This document shows positions 32,150-41,561 of a stretch of DNA of 64,000 nt, in pieces (within the stretch, counting starts at the first letter, position 1; the number at the start of each line of letters is the position of its first letter). Made by a program: the position numbers and the translations under genes. Below the pieces are notes generated by a model. That model made no database searches. It saw only the letters and a program-made list of their open reading frames with translations, and had not been told where the DNA came from. The stretch spans positions 1 to 64,000 of the forward strand of contig CALLUD010000006.1 of assembly GCA_938011325.1 (NCBI GenBank). The letters are read 5' to 3'. Origin of the DNA: an uncultured Spartobacteria bacterium (GTDB taxonomy: Bacteria > Verrucomicrobiota > Verrucomicrobiia > Chthoniobacterales > JAATET01).

Positions 32150-33802
32150 CTAGCCGATCTGCTGCATGGCGACGTCCCCCTCGCCCTCCTGGGCTGTCCC
32201 CGCCGGCACCCGCTCCACCGCGAGCAGACACACGTCATCTTCAAAGGCCGCACCACCCGCCTCGAGCTGGATATCGCCGAGCATCCGTTCACACAGGACC
32301 GGCGTGCGAAGCTTCGCATGGCGACCGGCAAAGGCCATGAACCGGTCGAGGCCGATCTCGCCGCCATGCACGTCGCTCATCTCCGTCGCGCCGTCGGTGA
32401 AAAGCAGCACGATCTCATCGGGCGCGAGGTGGAATCGCTCCATTCCGTAGTTCGCATCGTCGAACAGCGCCAAAGCCGGCCCGTGCAACGACCGGCGCGT
32501 CCCCATCGTTGTGACCGACGCCGTCGTCCGGTTGATCCGCAACGGAAACGGATGCCCCGCGCTGGAAAGCTGCACCTCGTCATGCACCGAACTCGCCACA
32601 AGATAACACGCGGTGATGAGCAGCGGTTCGTCGATGTTGCGGAGGATCGCGCGCAGCCCCCGGTTGAGAGCCGTCAGAAATTGGTCCGCCTGCGCCGCCT
32701 CGGCCTTCAACTGCTCGACGAGCCCGCGCATGATCGCCGTGCCCAGCGCCGCACGCAACCCGTGCCCCATGATGTCGCAAATGAGCACGCCGATCTCCGT
32801 CTCCGAAACCGGAATCACCGTGAAGAAATCGCCGCCCACCGCCTCCGCCGGCCGGTAAATCGACGAGCATTCAATGCGAGCCCCGGACGGACCGGCCTCA
32901 AACACGTAGCGCCGCCCCGGCAGGAGCGCCTCCTGAATTCCCTTCGCCATCACGAGGTCCTGCTCGTGCTGGATGTTTTTCGCCCGCAGCTCCTCGCTGA
33001 GTTCCTCGAGACGCCGGCGCTCGGCCTCGATGGTTTCTTCGAGCTGCTTCATCGCCGTCACGTCGTGCGAGATGCCGAAGGTGCCAATGATCCGGCCGGT
33101 CTTGTCACGCAGCGGAAGTTTCGAGGTCAACGCCCATCCGATGCTTCCATCCGGCAGCGTCTCCTTCTCGAGCTTGTCGATGATCGGCTCGCCCGTGCGG
33201 ATGATCCTTCGTTCATCCTCGAGCGCCGGCTGGGCATGCTCGGCGGTGAAGAAATCGTGATCCGTCTTCCCGATCGCCATCTCCGGATCGCGCAGCCGAA
33301 ACAGGTCCGCCATCGCCTGATTCACGCGCACAAACCGGCTCTGCAGGTCCTTGAAGTAAATGCGGTCGGGCAGCTTCGCGAGCAGGTTGCCCAGCATTTC
33401 CTGTTCACGGGCGAGCTTCTCCTCGACCCGCGACCGTTCCACGGAATTTCGAATCGCTCGTGCGACCGCACGGGCCGTGAGCTCGGGAACCACGAGGCAT
33501 TCCTGTGCGCCCGCCTGCAGCACCCGCACCTCGGTGGCCTCGTCGGGGGTGTCCAGCAGCACGATGAGCGGGATGCCGTTGGCATATTCCAGCATCGCCC
33601 GCATCCGGGCATCGAACTCGCCGCCCTTCATCGGCAGGAAACCAATCACCACATCGGGCGTCTTGCCGTTAATGAGAGGCAACGCTCCCGTGGGTTCGGC
33701 CACGACCTTCATGAGGTAGCGGCCCTTGATGCGGTCGGTCAGGAGACGGTCAACCGTGGTCTCAACCGCGGAGTCTTCCGTGAGAAGAACGATGCGATAC
33801 AT
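32150..33802 (-). CDS. SpoIIE-type PP2C phosphatase with degenerate receiver and PAS domains
   Basis: A 550-residue cytoplasmic signalling protein. Residues 1-120 have a CheY-like fold, but the expected phospho-acceptor Asp position reads VVIGFLP (G54), so it is a pseudo-receiver. A PAS domain (about 135-255; DRIYFKDLQSRFVRVNQAMADLF, GTFGISHDVTAMKQ) is followed by a coiled-coil linker and a SpoIIE/RsbU phosphatase domain with metal-binding blocks AVGGDFF, ICDIMGHG, LLFTDGATE and FEDDVCLL. Such proteins dephosphorylate anti-sigma-factor antagonists. No partner is adjacent. MYRIVL at 33802 starts the receiver fold; longer in-frame options add unrelated residues. Confidence 0.87.
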   Translation of the reverse strand: MYRIVLLTEDSAVETTVDRLLTDRIKGRYLMKVVAEPTGALPLINGKTPDVVIGFLPMKGGEFDARMRAMLEYANGIPLIVLLDTPDEATEVRVLQAGAQECLVVPELTARAVARAIRNSVERSRVEEKLAREQEMLGNLLAKLPDRIYFKDLQSRFVRVNQAMADLFRLRDPEMAIGKTDHDFFTAEHAQPALEDERRIIRTGEPIIDKLEKETLPDGSIGWALTSKLPLRDKTGRIIGTFGISHDVTAMKQLEETIEAERRRLEELSEELRAKNIQHEQDLVMAKGIQEALLPGRRYVFEAGPSGARIECSSIYRPAEAVGGDFFTVIPVSETEIGVLICDIMGHGLRAALGTAIMRGLVEQLKAEAAQADQFLTALNRGLRAILRNIDEPLLITACYLVASSVHDEVQLSSAGHPFPLRINRTTASVTTMGTRRSLHGPALALFDDANYGMERFHLAPDEIVLLFTDGATEMSDVHGGEIGLDRFMAFAGRHAKLRTPVLCERMLGDIQLEAGGAAFEDDVCLLAVERVPAGTAQEGEGDVAMQQIG

Positions 33803-33902
33803 GCAAATGGGAGCGGAGCCGGCGCGGATTCCGTGAGCGCCGTAAGATGCGAACAATCTGCCCCCGCGCCCGGGGAATTTCAATCCCCGGAATGGCCGAC
33901 CG

Positions 33903-34631
33903 CTAAATGTAGATGTTTGCCATCTGGCGCCAGTAATGGCCCTGGTGCGCCCGCTCGTTCCAGAGGAACATCGCGGGGCTGAGCCCCTTTCCACGCAGGA
34001 TGTCGTTCAGCTGCTCGTTGTTTTCACGGAACGGATCCTCCTTCCCGACCGAGAATACGATGTCCATGTTGCGCAAATGCGCCAGCCGCTCCTCGCAGTC
34101 GAGGTTCGGCAGAAAATGCGTCGGTGTGTGGAAATAGATGTTTTCGTCGTAATAGCCGTCGAACAGGTCGCGGAAGTGCTCGACGCCCTTCGTAAGATCA
34201 AAGCGCCCGGAAAACGCCGCGAGCTTCCGGAAAAGATGCGGATGCCGAAACGCGATGTTCGCGGCATGAAAGGCGCCCAGGCTGCAGCCATGCGCGATCA
34301 CACAGGGGTGCGGGTTCCTCGCCTCCATGAACGGAAACACCTCGTGGAGAATGTAATTTTCGTATTGAATGTGCCGCCCGATCCGTCCCGAGGGGTGCGC
34401 CCAGAAGCAATAGAAACTCTCCGGATCGACACTATCGATGCAGAAGAGCTGGAGATGCCCCGCCTCGATCTTGCCGCGCAGCACCTCCGTCATGCGCAGG
34501 TTCTCGTATTCGTAGAACCGCCCGCACCGCGTTGGAAAAACCAGCACCTTCGCGCCGGCGTGGCCGAAGACGAGAAGCTCCATCTCCCGCCCAAGGTGCC
34601 CGCTCCACCATTTGTGATATTCCCGCCTCAT
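33903..34631 (-). CDS. Esterase-family alpha/beta-hydrolase
   Basis: A 242-residue protein of the putative-esterase (EstA/esterase D-like) group. The nucleophile elbow is GCSLGA, preceded by CVIAHGCS, and the N-terminal segment HLGREMELLVFGHAGAKVLVFPT is typical of small cytosolic esterases in this family. A likely catalytic His is in ERAHQGHYW near the C-terminus. No signal peptide is seen. It follows the acetylxylan-esterase-like gene after 35 bases on the same strand. The substrate is unknown. Confidence 0.75.
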   Translation of the reverse strand: MRREYHKWWSGHLGREMELLVFGHAGAKVLVFPTRCGRFYEYENLRMTEVLRGKIEAGHLQLFCIDSVDPESFYCFWAHPSGRIGRHIQYENYILHEVFPFMEARNPHPCVIAHGCSLGAFHAANIAFRHPHLFRKLAAFSGRFDLTKGVEHFRDLFDGYYDENIYFHTPTHFLPNLDCEERLAHLRNMDIVFSVGKEDPFRENNEQLNDILRGKGLSPAMFLWNERAHQGHYWRQMANIYI

Positions 34632-34666
34632 CGCCCAGGTCGGGACCGGGTTCGTTCACAACCGCA

Positions 34667-35641
34667 TCACAGGTCCCGAAAGAAGTTGTCAATTTCCTGT
34701 AGCAATTTCCGTTCCTCCTCCACCTGCCCGGGATACGCGTGGTGACCGGCGGTGAGCGTAAAAAGCCGCTTCTCGCCACCAAGCGCATTGTAAACGGCAA
34801 ACTGTCCCGCCGGCGCGACCGATGGATCGAACTTCGCACACGCGCAATGCACCGGCTGTCGCACGAAGCGCGCCGCCACCGCCGCGTCGTAATAACGGAG
34901 CGTCTCGAGCACGCGAGGATGCTTCTTCGCAAACTGCTGCACGCTCGCCGCACTGCCCGTGGAGGGAAGCTCGAGGCGCAGAGGCTGATGACCAAACGTC
35001 GGCACATTGAAGTGCGCGCGGCGGATGCGTTCGTCCCACGGCAGGGCCATGGCGCCGATTCCTCCGCCGAAACTGGTCCCAAGATAACCGACGTGATGTT
35101 CCACCTCCGGGCAGATCCGCAGCAACGCGCTCACCCCCGCCCACAGATCCTCCACGCAACCGCCAAGGACGTAGCGAACCGGGTCCTGGATGTCGTGCAG
35201 CACGTGCCACTGCGAATCGCTCGAAATCGTGCTGTGCCGCGTGAGTCCCAATCCGCGAAAGCACGGAAAAACCAATGCGGCGTCGGGAAACGGCAGGTGA
35301 ATGTCCGGTTCGGTCCGCCCCGAATAGCCGTGGCCAACGACAAAGCCGCGCCGAATCACCCCGGTCACCGGCAGGAGAATCCAGCCTTTCACGCGAACCC
35401 GGTTCGTCGAAGAATGCGATAGGTCGAAAACCCGCCAGCATCCCCGGTTTGCGCCGGTATCGCGCAGCTTGGGCTTTGGCAAAATCTTCAGCGTGCGCTC
35501 GTAGCGAGCCCGCCAGAAATCCTCGAATCCCGGCGGAGGCTCCGGTGCCTCCACTCGCAAAAGATCCTCGATCGTGTATCCGTGCGCCGGATCAAACGGG
35601 TAGCCATGCCTGCCAGGCGTCGGCGCAGCGGGGGAAACCAT
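34667..35641 (-). CDS. Acetylxylan esterase / cephalosporin-C deacetylase family protein
   Basis: A 324-residue alpha/beta-hydrolase of the AXE1 family. The nucleophile is in LGTSFGGGIGAMA, the acid is probably the Asp in CAKFDPSVAPAGQF, and the His is in TAGHHAYPGQ. Family landmarks GFVVGHGYSGR and FPCFRGLG are present. No signal peptide is evident, suggesting a cytoplasmic deacetylase of imported acetylated molecules. It starts 5 bases after the dihydropyrimidinase stop, so the two are probably co-transcribed; the functional reason is unclear. Confidence 0.82.
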   Translation of the reverse strand: MVSPAAPTPGRHGYPFDPAHGYTIEDLLRVEAPEPPPGFEDFWRARYERTLKILPKPKLRDTGANRGCWRVFDLSHSSTNRVRVKGWILLPVTGVIRRGFVVGHGYSGRTEPDIHLPFPDAALVFPCFRGLGLTRHSTISSDSQWHVLHDIQDPVRYVLGGCVEDLWAGVSALLRICPEVEHHVGYLGTSFGGGIGAMALPWDERIRRAHFNVPTFGHQPLRLELPSTGSAASVQQFAKKHPRVLETLRYYDAAVAARFVRQPVHCACAKFDPSVAPAGQFAVYNALGGEKRLFTLTAGHHAYPGQVEEERKLLQEIDNFFRDL

Positions 35642-35646
35642 GCCGC

Positions 35647-37029
35647 TCAGTTCCCACTTGCCGACCTGGCGAGAAAGCGTCCCCTCCCCGCCGTGCCAAC
35701 GAATTTCCCATCACGCACCGCCACTTCACCGCGCAGAGTCACCACGCTTGGCCGACCCTTGATCTCCCATCCGTCGAAGGCGTTGTAGTCCACCGCGTGC
35801 GTCTGCGTCGCCTTGGAGAGCACGCCGCGATACATCGGATCGTAAACGACGAGGTCCGCATCGGCCCCGGGTTGGATGGCCCCCTTTCGCGGAAACAGCC
35901 CGAATTGCTTCGCCGCATTCGTGCTCGCGACCGCGACGAAGGTTTGCAAATCGAGCCGTCCTTCGCAGACGCCATGCGTATAAAGCAGGTTCACGCGCTC
36001 CTCGATCGCCGGGATGCCGTTCGGGATCTTCGTGAAATCGTCCCGACCCATCGGCTTTTGCGTTTCGAAATCAAAGGGCGCGTGGTCCGTCGCCACGGTC
36101 TGAATGAGTCCCCATCGCAGGCCATGCCACAGCACGGCCTGATTGCTCGCCTCGCGCAATGGCGGCGACATCACATACTTCGCCGCCTCGAATCCGTCCC
36201 GCTCCGCATGGGTGCGGTCGAGCACGAGATATTGAATCAGCGTCTCGACGGCGACATTCACCCCGTTCAGCCGCGCTGCAATCGCCTCGCGCAGCGCCTC
36301 GACGCAGCTCAGATGCACAATATAAACGCTCGCGCCCGTCAGGCCCGCGAAGGTCATCAGGTGATGAACACCCTCCGCCTCCACCTCCGGCGGGCGGCTC
36401 AGATAGTGTCCCTCGGGACCCGTCACACCAGCGGCGAGCAGCTCCTTTTGCCGTTCCGCGACGAGCGTTTCGTTTTCACAATGCGCGCAAACGGTCACGC
36501 CCAGTTCCTTCGCGAGCTTCAGGGTGCGATAAAGTTCTCCGTCGTCGATTCCAAACGCACCCTTGTAGGCGAGAAAGATTTTGAAGGAGCTCACGCCCTT
36601 CGCAACGATCTCGCGAAGCTGCGTCTCGCTGGCGTCGTCGAATTTCGTGACGCCCATGTGATATGAGTAGTCGCAGGCGGATTTGCCCTCGCTGTGCGAG
36701 TTCCATGTTTCGAATCCCGCCATCGGCTCCTCCGCGCGTGACGGGCAGCACATGTCAAAAATCGTCGTGGTCCCGCCCACCAACGCCGCGCGACTCGCCG
36801 TTTCGTAGGTGTCCTTCGAATACGTCCCCATGAACGGCAGGTAGATGTGCGTGTGTGGATCGATGAATCCCGGAAACACATACTTCCCGCTCGCATCGAT
36901 CACCTCAGCGTCCGCAGGCGCCTCGAGATTCGGACCGATGCGCGAGATCGTTTCGCCCTCACACAAGATGTCCGCCACGTAGCGCGAGTCCGCCGTGACG
37001 ATCTCCCCATTTCGAATCAACAAGCTCAT
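35647..37029 (-). CDS. Dihydropyrimidinase
   Basis: A 460-residue amidohydrolase-superfamily enzyme that opens dihydrouracil/dihydrothymine to N-carbamoyl-beta-alanine or its methyl homologue. The metal ligands are H59 and H61 (FIDPHTHIYLPFMG), the carbamylated lysine K150 (SSFKIFLAYKGAF), H183 (VCAHCEN), H239 (YIVHLSC) and an Asp in ATDHAPF. The last part, GRPSVVTLRGEVAVRDGKFVG, is typical of D-hydantoinase/dihydropyrimidinases. A weak GAAGG lies before ATG 37029. It follows the ebo operon after 59 bases and precedes the acetylxylan esterase. Allantoinase is less likely given the overall motif set. Confidence 0.9.
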   Translation of the reverse strand: MSLLIRNGEIVTADSRYVADILCEGETISRIGPNLEAPADAEVIDASGKYVFPGFIDPHTHIYLPFMGTYSKDTYETASRAALVGGTTTIFDMCCPSRAEEPMAGFETWNSHSEGKSACDYSYHMGVTKFDDASETQLREIVAKGVSSFKIFLAYKGAFGIDDGELYRTLKLAKELGVTVCAHCENETLVAERQKELLAAGVTGPEGHYLSRPPEVEAEGVHHLMTFAGLTGASVYIVHLSCVEALREAIAARLNGVNVAVETLIQYLVLDRTHAERDGFEAAKYVMSPPLREASNQAVLWHGLRWGLIQTVATDHAPFDFETQKPMGRDDFTKIPNGIPAIEERVNLLYTHGVCEGRLDLQTFVAVASTNAAKQFGLFPRKGAIQPGADADLVVYDPMYRGVLSKATQTHAVDYNAFDGWEIKGRPSVVTLRGEVAVRDGKFVGTAGRGRFLARSASGN

Positions 37030-37088
37030 ATCCCCGCCTTCATTTATGCAGATCGCCGCCGATTAATCCTGAATTTTCTGCGGCGCGC

Positions 37089-38456
37089 TCAATTCAGGCA
37101 CAGCCGCTTCAACCATCCATGGACGTCCACGGCCGGCAGCTCCGACGGAAGCTCCTCGCGTGCCATCATCAGCACCGGAAAATCCCGCGAGTCCTCCGGA
37201 ATACGACCGTGCGAACCGCGCACGAGCGAAGCATCGAGCGGAATCACCTCCATCAGCGCGCGAAATCCGAGCCGCTTCTTCGCGAGAAACGCCGCGATCC
37301 TGAGCTTTGGAAACCGGATCGCAGGATCAATGAAAAGCTCCACCGGGTCGTAACCGGGCTTGCGATGGATGTCCACACACCGCGCGAAATCCGGCGCACG
37401 CGCGTCATCGTCCCAGTAATAATACGTGAACCAGCTCCGCGCGTCGGCGATCGCCACGAGGTCCCCCGCGCGCTCGTGCGCAAGGCCCCACGCCGCCTTC
37501 CCATCGCGATCGAGCACGGTCTCGACACCCGGCGTCTGCTCCAGCACCTGCCGGACCTCCGATTCGAGCGAGACGTCGTTGAGATAAACATGCGCGACTT
37601 GATGATCCGCAACCGCAAAGGCACGGCTCGCCCCGCAATCGAGAAGCTCGCGCCCCAGTTCCTCGCGAATCGCAATCCAGCCACGCTCCCGGAAGATCCG
37701 ATTCAAGTGAATCGGCTGATCGACCTCCGTGATTCCGTATTCGGAAAGGATGACCACCTCGACGCCGCGGCCTTCGAAAAAGTCGATCAACTCTCCGACG
37801 ACGTGATCGATTTCCCGTAGGGCGGCTTCGCACCGCGCGTCAGCCGGACCGAAGCGCTGAAAGTCGTAATCAAGATGCGGCAGGTAGATGAGGTTCAGCG
37901 AGGGACGATGGCGTTCCTCGATCCAGCGCGCGGAGGATGCGATCCATTCCGACGAGCGAATGCCCGCGGCAGGCCCCCAGAAAAAGGGAAATGGAAACTC
38001 GCCAAGGTCCTTTTTGATGTCCCATCGAATGCCCGCCGGCCGGGTGTAGATGTCGAAAATCTTCCGACCGTCCGCCGGATACATGGGTCGCGGCGTGATC
38101 GAGAAATCCGCCGAGGAATACATGTTATACCACCAGAAGAGCTTCGCGCAGGTGAAGTCCGGAACGGACTCGCGGAGCGTCTCCCACAGCTTCGGGCCGC
38201 GCACGATGTGGTTCGACTGTTTCCAAAACTGCACCTCGGCCAGCGTGCGGTCATACCAGCCGTTTCCCACGACACCGTGTTCGCCCGGGGGTCGACCGGT
38301 GAGATAGGTGGATTGCGCCGTGCAGGTCACCGCCGGAAAGATGGGCCGCACGGTCGCCAGGGCCGAGCGCGCCCGAAAGCGGGAGAGATTCGGCGTGTTC
38401 GGCCCCAGCAGGCGCGACGTCAGTCCCACCACGTTGATGACCGCCACCCGCTTCAT
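37089..38456 (-). CDS. eboF: EboF-like alkaline-phosphatase-superfamily phosphodiesterase
   Basis: A 455-residue nucleotide pyrophosphatase/phosphodiesterase-like protein. The nucleophile region PAVTCTAQSTYLTGRPPGEHGVVG aligns with the Thr of ENPP enzymes at T44. LPHLDYDFQRFGP and a downstream HVAHVYLND give further metal-site candidates. Two usual ligands look altered: the first Asp position reads VINVVGL, and the SDHG block reads LSEYGIT. No signal peptide is present. Its ATG overlaps the EboD stop (ATGA), making it the last gene of the ebo-like operon. The substrate is unknown; cleavage of a phosphoester in the ebo metabolite is an inference. Confidence 0.8.
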   Translation of the reverse strand: MKRVAVINVVGLTSRLLGPNTPNLSRFRARSALATVRPIFPAVTCTAQSTYLTGRPPGEHGVVGNGWYDRTLAEVQFWKQSNHIVRGPKLWETLRESVPDFTCAKLFWWYNMYSSADFSITPRPMYPADGRKIFDIYTRPAGIRWDIKKDLGEFPFPFFWGPAAGIRSSEWIASSARWIEERHRPSLNLIYLPHLDYDFQRFGPADARCEAALREIDHVVGELIDFFEGRGVEVVILSEYGITEVDQPIHLNRIFRERGWIAIREELGRELLDCGASRAFAVADHQVAHVYLNDVSLESEVRQVLEQTPGVETVLDRDGKAAWGLAHERAGDLVAIADARSWFTYYYWDDDARAPDFARCVDIHRKPGYDPVELFIDPAIRFPKLRIAAFLAKKRLGFRALMEVIPLDASLVRGSHGRIPEDSRDFPVLMMAREELPSELPAVDVHGWLKRLCLN

Positions 38457-39583
38457 CGCTTCGCCAGATCTTCGAGGCTTTCGAGAATCGTCGATCGGTT
38501 CATTTCATGCACCTCGACACCACGACCGATCGCCGCCAGCAACGTCACCGTCAACTCACCGCCAAGATGCTCCCGAAACTCCTCGAGTCCGGTAAGCAGA
38601 TCCTCGGGCAGGTCACGAAATTCGCGCGGGAAAACCTCGAAGCCGAGCGTCTCGAGCAATCGCAGGACCCGCTCCATCGAGTCGCGGTCGAGCATTCCCA
38701 CGCGATGCGAGTAAACAACATCGAGTGCGATCCCTGCCGCGACCGCCGCGCCGTGACTGATCCGGAAGCCGGACAGTTGCTCCAGTTTGTGCGCAGCCCA
38801 ATGCCCGAAGTCGAGCGGCCGCGCCGTGCCCATTTCAAACGGGTCTCCCGACTTCGCGATGTGATTCACGTGAAGCTCAGCGCAACGGCGAATCAGATAC
38901 TCCATCGCGTCCGGCTGGCACCGGGCGAGGTCGGATGCCATTCGCTCGAGTTTGGAAAAAAATTCCGCATCGCGAATCAGCGCCACCTTCACCGCTTCCA
39001 CGAATCCATCCCGCTTCTGCCCGTCGGACAGGCCGTCTAGCAAATCGAAGTCATTGATCACCGCCACTGGCGGCGCGAAGGTCCCAAGCAGGTTCTTTTT
39101 GCCGGCGAAATTGACCGCGTTCTTCACCCCCACTCCGGCGTCGGCCTGGGCCAGCGTCGTTGTTGGAAAGCGGATCAATCGAATGCCACGATGCGCGATC
39201 GCCGCAGCGAACCCGACCACATCGAGCATCGCTCCACCGCCGATCGCAATCACGTAGGAATGCCGGCAAAGTTTTGACTCCACGATGCGCTCGACGGCCG
39301 TCTTCAGCGGTTCCAGGTCGTTCTTCACCGCCTCGCCTCCGCCGATCATGACGGGATCCGCGGCCAGCTCGATTTCGCGTGAAGAGAAATAGCCGGTGAT
39401 CGAATCCCCGAGGCGCGGGTGTGCCGCGAGAAGCGCTTCCTCGAAAAACACGACGGCACGGCGCACGCCGTCATTCGCGCCGATGACATCGCCGAGCAGA
39501 GGATTCGCGACGTCGAAGGCCGCTCGCGTAAAGAAGACGCGATACTCGAAAGGAACGGAAAACTGAACGTGGAGAGCGGTCAT
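38453..39583 (-). CDS. eboD: EboD-like 3-dehydroquinate-synthase-family protein
   Basis: A 376-residue sugar-phosphate cyclase-like enzyme. Conserved parts include IGGGAMLDVVGFAAAIAHRG and FPTTTLAQADAGVGVKNAVNFAGKKNLLGTF, which bind NAD and metal in dehydroquinate synthases, and DFGHWAAHKLEQLSGFRISHG with the metal histidines. As it sits in an ebo cluster rather than a shikimate operon, it is assigned to EboD, a cyclase of unknown substrate. It starts at ATG 39583, sharing its A with the stop of the UbiA-like gene (TGATG). Confidence 0.85.
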   Translation of the reverse strand: MTALHVQFSVPFEYRVFFTRAAFDVANPLLGDVIGANDGVRRAVVFFEEALLAAHPRLGDSITGYFSSREIELAADPVMIGGGEAVKNDLEPLKTAVERIVESKLCRHSYVIAIGGGAMLDVVGFAAAIAHRGIRLIRFPTTTLAQADAGVGVKNAVNFAGKKNLLGTFAPPVAVINDFDLLDGLSDGQKRDGFVEAVKVALIRDAEFFSKLERMASDLARCQPDAMEYLIRRCAELHVNHIAKSGDPFEMGTARPLDFGHWAAHKLEQLSGFRISHGAAVAAGIALDVVYSHRVGMLDRDSMERVLRLLETLGFEVFPREFRDLPEDLLTGLEEFREHLGGELTVTLLAAIGRGVEVHEMNRSTILESLEDLAKR

Positions 39584-40407
39584 CACGTGGCAGGCACAAA
39601 TTTCTGCATCGCCAGGGCGAGAACGAGCAACGCGGCGAACAGAGGGAGCGTGGGAGGCAGCATGGGCGCGACGAGAACGGCGTCAACCAGCACCATACCC
39701 GCAAGAAGTCGCGACACGCACGCACCGATCGGCAGTCGGCGGGAAAGAATCACCCACAGGGCCAGGATCAAGCATACCGCCACCAGCATCGCCGAGAATG
39801 GCTGGATGGCGAACACGAGGACAGCCGGCACAAGCAGAAACACGATCGGCCACGGCGGCGCGTTCGGCGACGTGGCTTCGTGACGCGCGATGGCGCTGAT
39901 CCCAAAGACATACACCGCCAGCAACGCGGCTGCCGCGAACGCATAGCCGGAAATTCCATTCCGGCCGGCCGATGCGGCCAGCAACAGGAGAAGAAAGCGA
40001 CATGCCGCCATGAGCAGCGGAGCGCCGGAAAATTTCTTGTGCGTGAGGTCGTAGGCGGCAATGCAGCCCACGAGACCGAACGCCATGAGCAGCGGAAGCG
40101 ACCCGGCGACTGCGGCTGCCGCAACGCCGAGGACCGAAAGGACAACGCCCACAATCGTCACCGCCCGTCGCGAAATGCGACCCCGCGGAATCGGACGCTC
40201 CGGCCGATGCTTGCGATCAAACTCCGCATCCGCAGCGTCATTGAAATACATGCCCGCGAGGTAGAGCGCGGTGCCGGCTGCCGCCACACCTGCCAGATGC
40301 GAGGGGTCGCCACCGCCTCCAAGGCACCAGCCGGCGAGAACATTCGACCAGACCGTCGGCAGGTTCGAAACCCTGCCGAGAAGCAAATGATCACGAATCG
40401 AAATCAT
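39583..40407 (-). CDS. eboC: EboC-like UbiA-family prenyltransferase
   Basis: A 274-residue membrane prenyltransferase with about eight hydrophobic segments. The first Asp-rich motif is MYFNDAADAEFDRKHRPERPIPRG and the second is AYDLTHKKF, both required for Mg-prenyl-diphosphate binding. UbiA enzymes attach isoprenoid chains to aromatic or polar head groups at the membrane. In ebo clusters this gene is EboC. ATG 40407 overlaps the EboE stop (ATGA); a longer frame to 40653 lies inside eboE and is rejected. Confidence 0.87.
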   Translation of the reverse strand: MISIRDHLLLGRVSNLPTVWSNVLAGWCLGGGGDPSHLAGVAAAGTALYLAGMYFNDAADAEFDRKHRPERPIPRGRISRRAVTIVGVVLSVLGVAAAAVAGSLPLLMAFGLVGCIAAYDLTHKKFSGAPLLMAACRFLLLLLAASAGRNGISGYAFAAAALLAVYVFGISAIARHEATSPNAPPWPIVFLLVPAVLVFAIQPFSAMLVAVCLILALWVILSRRLPIGACVSRLLAGMVLVDAVLVAPMLPPTLPLFAALLVLALAMQKFVPAT

Positions 40408-41561
40408 GACCGCATGCCACGCGCATCGAACGCGCCGAGGCACCACGCATACTCGCGCTCCAGTTGCTCCTCGACCGTCGCGGACTTCAGCCCCTCCGGA
40501 AGCACCTCCCACGTGTAGGTCTCCATTTCGAGGTGCCGGCACGTCGCCGGATTCTCCGAAAGAAAATCGAGTGTTCCCTCCACATGGTCGCTCGTCGGCT
40601 GCAGCCATCCATACGCGGGACAATGCAGCGGAATGTGAAAATGAACCCGCCACTCCCCGTGCTCTTCGAACGCGGCAAGCGCCTCATCGAGGTCCCGATA
40701 CCGATCGAGCTCGCCGGAGGCGCGACGCGCCACGACCTGGTGCAGATACGTCTGCTCGGAAAACTTCGCCAGCGCCGCGCGCGTCTCACCGTCAGGAATC
40801 GCCCGAATCGCGCTGCTGAGATGAACCTTGCTGATGCGCACGCCGGATTTCCGGAAGGCCGTGAGCGCCTCGTGAGGCTCCTCGTATTGAATCGCAAAAT
40901 GGCAGGTGTCGTAGTTGACCCCGAGATGGCGATGCAGTCGCTCATCACCCGGTCGCATCGTCTCCATTCTCTCGAAGAAACCGAGGGTCTCCGCAGAATT
41001 TTCGAACCACCCAAGCGGTTCCGGCTCCACGCCCAGGTGGAGATCCAGTCCTGTTTGCCGGGACAACTCCGCCACGTGCTCCACGCATCGCCAGAGATTC
41101 TCGCAAATCCGCACCTCGTCCGCCCCCGTTTCGATGAAGGCTTTGAACGAACCCGGCAGCGTGCTCACGCTCGCCTCGCCATCCGGCGGATCAAGCTGCA
41201 CCAGCAGATCGAACAGTCGCTTCGTGTAATCGAGTCGCTCGGCGCTGCGCCAGTCCGGTTGAAAAACCCTTTCCTTAACTCGCGTCCCGTGAAAACGCCC
41301 GAACGGAAATCCATTGATCGCGAAAACATAGCAGCGTTCGCGTTTCAGCCATTGCCGAAAGTCGCGCAACACGACCGGGTCGCTCAGCTCGCGCGACGCT
41401 CGATCGCTCAATCGCAGGCCGATCGCGAAATCGCCATCCGGGCAAACCGCACGCTTCACCGCAAGCGTGTGCGTATTCAGCGCGTGGAACGTCTCCTCCC
41501 AGCTTTCCGCGGGATGGATGTTCGTGCAATAGGCGAGGTGCTGGCGGTTGCCGAGGCGCAT
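40404..41561 (-). CDS. eboE: EboE-like metabolite traffic protein (TIM-barrel isomerase fold)
   Basis: A 385-residue protein of the sugar-phosphate isomerase/epimerase-like group named EboE. It begins MRLGNRQHLAYCTNIHPAESW, a segment typical of the family, and contains LHLGVEPEPLGWFEN, HLGVNYDTCHFAIQYE, SKVHLSSAI, HFHIPLHCP and METYTWEVLPEGL. These hold the His/Glu/Asp residues expected for a metal site. ATG 41561 shares its A with the EboB stop (TGATG). No signal peptide. The role in the exported metabolite pathway is not known. Confidence 0.87.
   Translation of the reverse strand: MRLGNRQHLAYCTNIHPAESWEETFHALNTHTLAVKRAVCPDGDFAIGLRLSDRASRELSDPVVLRDFRQWLKRERCYVFAINGFPFGRFHGTRVKERVFQPDWRSAERLDYTKRLFDLLVQLDPPDGEASVSTLPGSFKAFIETGADEVRICENLWRCVEHVAELSRQTGLDLHLGVEPEPLGWFENSAETLGFFERMETMRPGDERLHRHLGVNYDTCHFAIQYEEPHEALTAFRKSGVRISKVHLSSAIRAIPDGETRAALAKFSEQTYLHQVVARRASGELDRYRDLDEALAAFEEHGEWRVHFHIPLHCPAYGWLQPTSDHVEGTLDFLSENPATCRHLEMETYTWEVLPEGLKSATVEEQLEREYAWCLGAFDARGMRS

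Noticed and set aside
39583..40653. Extended UbiA frame to 40653
   Set aside because: The first 82 codons fall inside eboE in another frame. ATG 40407 with an ATGA overlap is the natural start.
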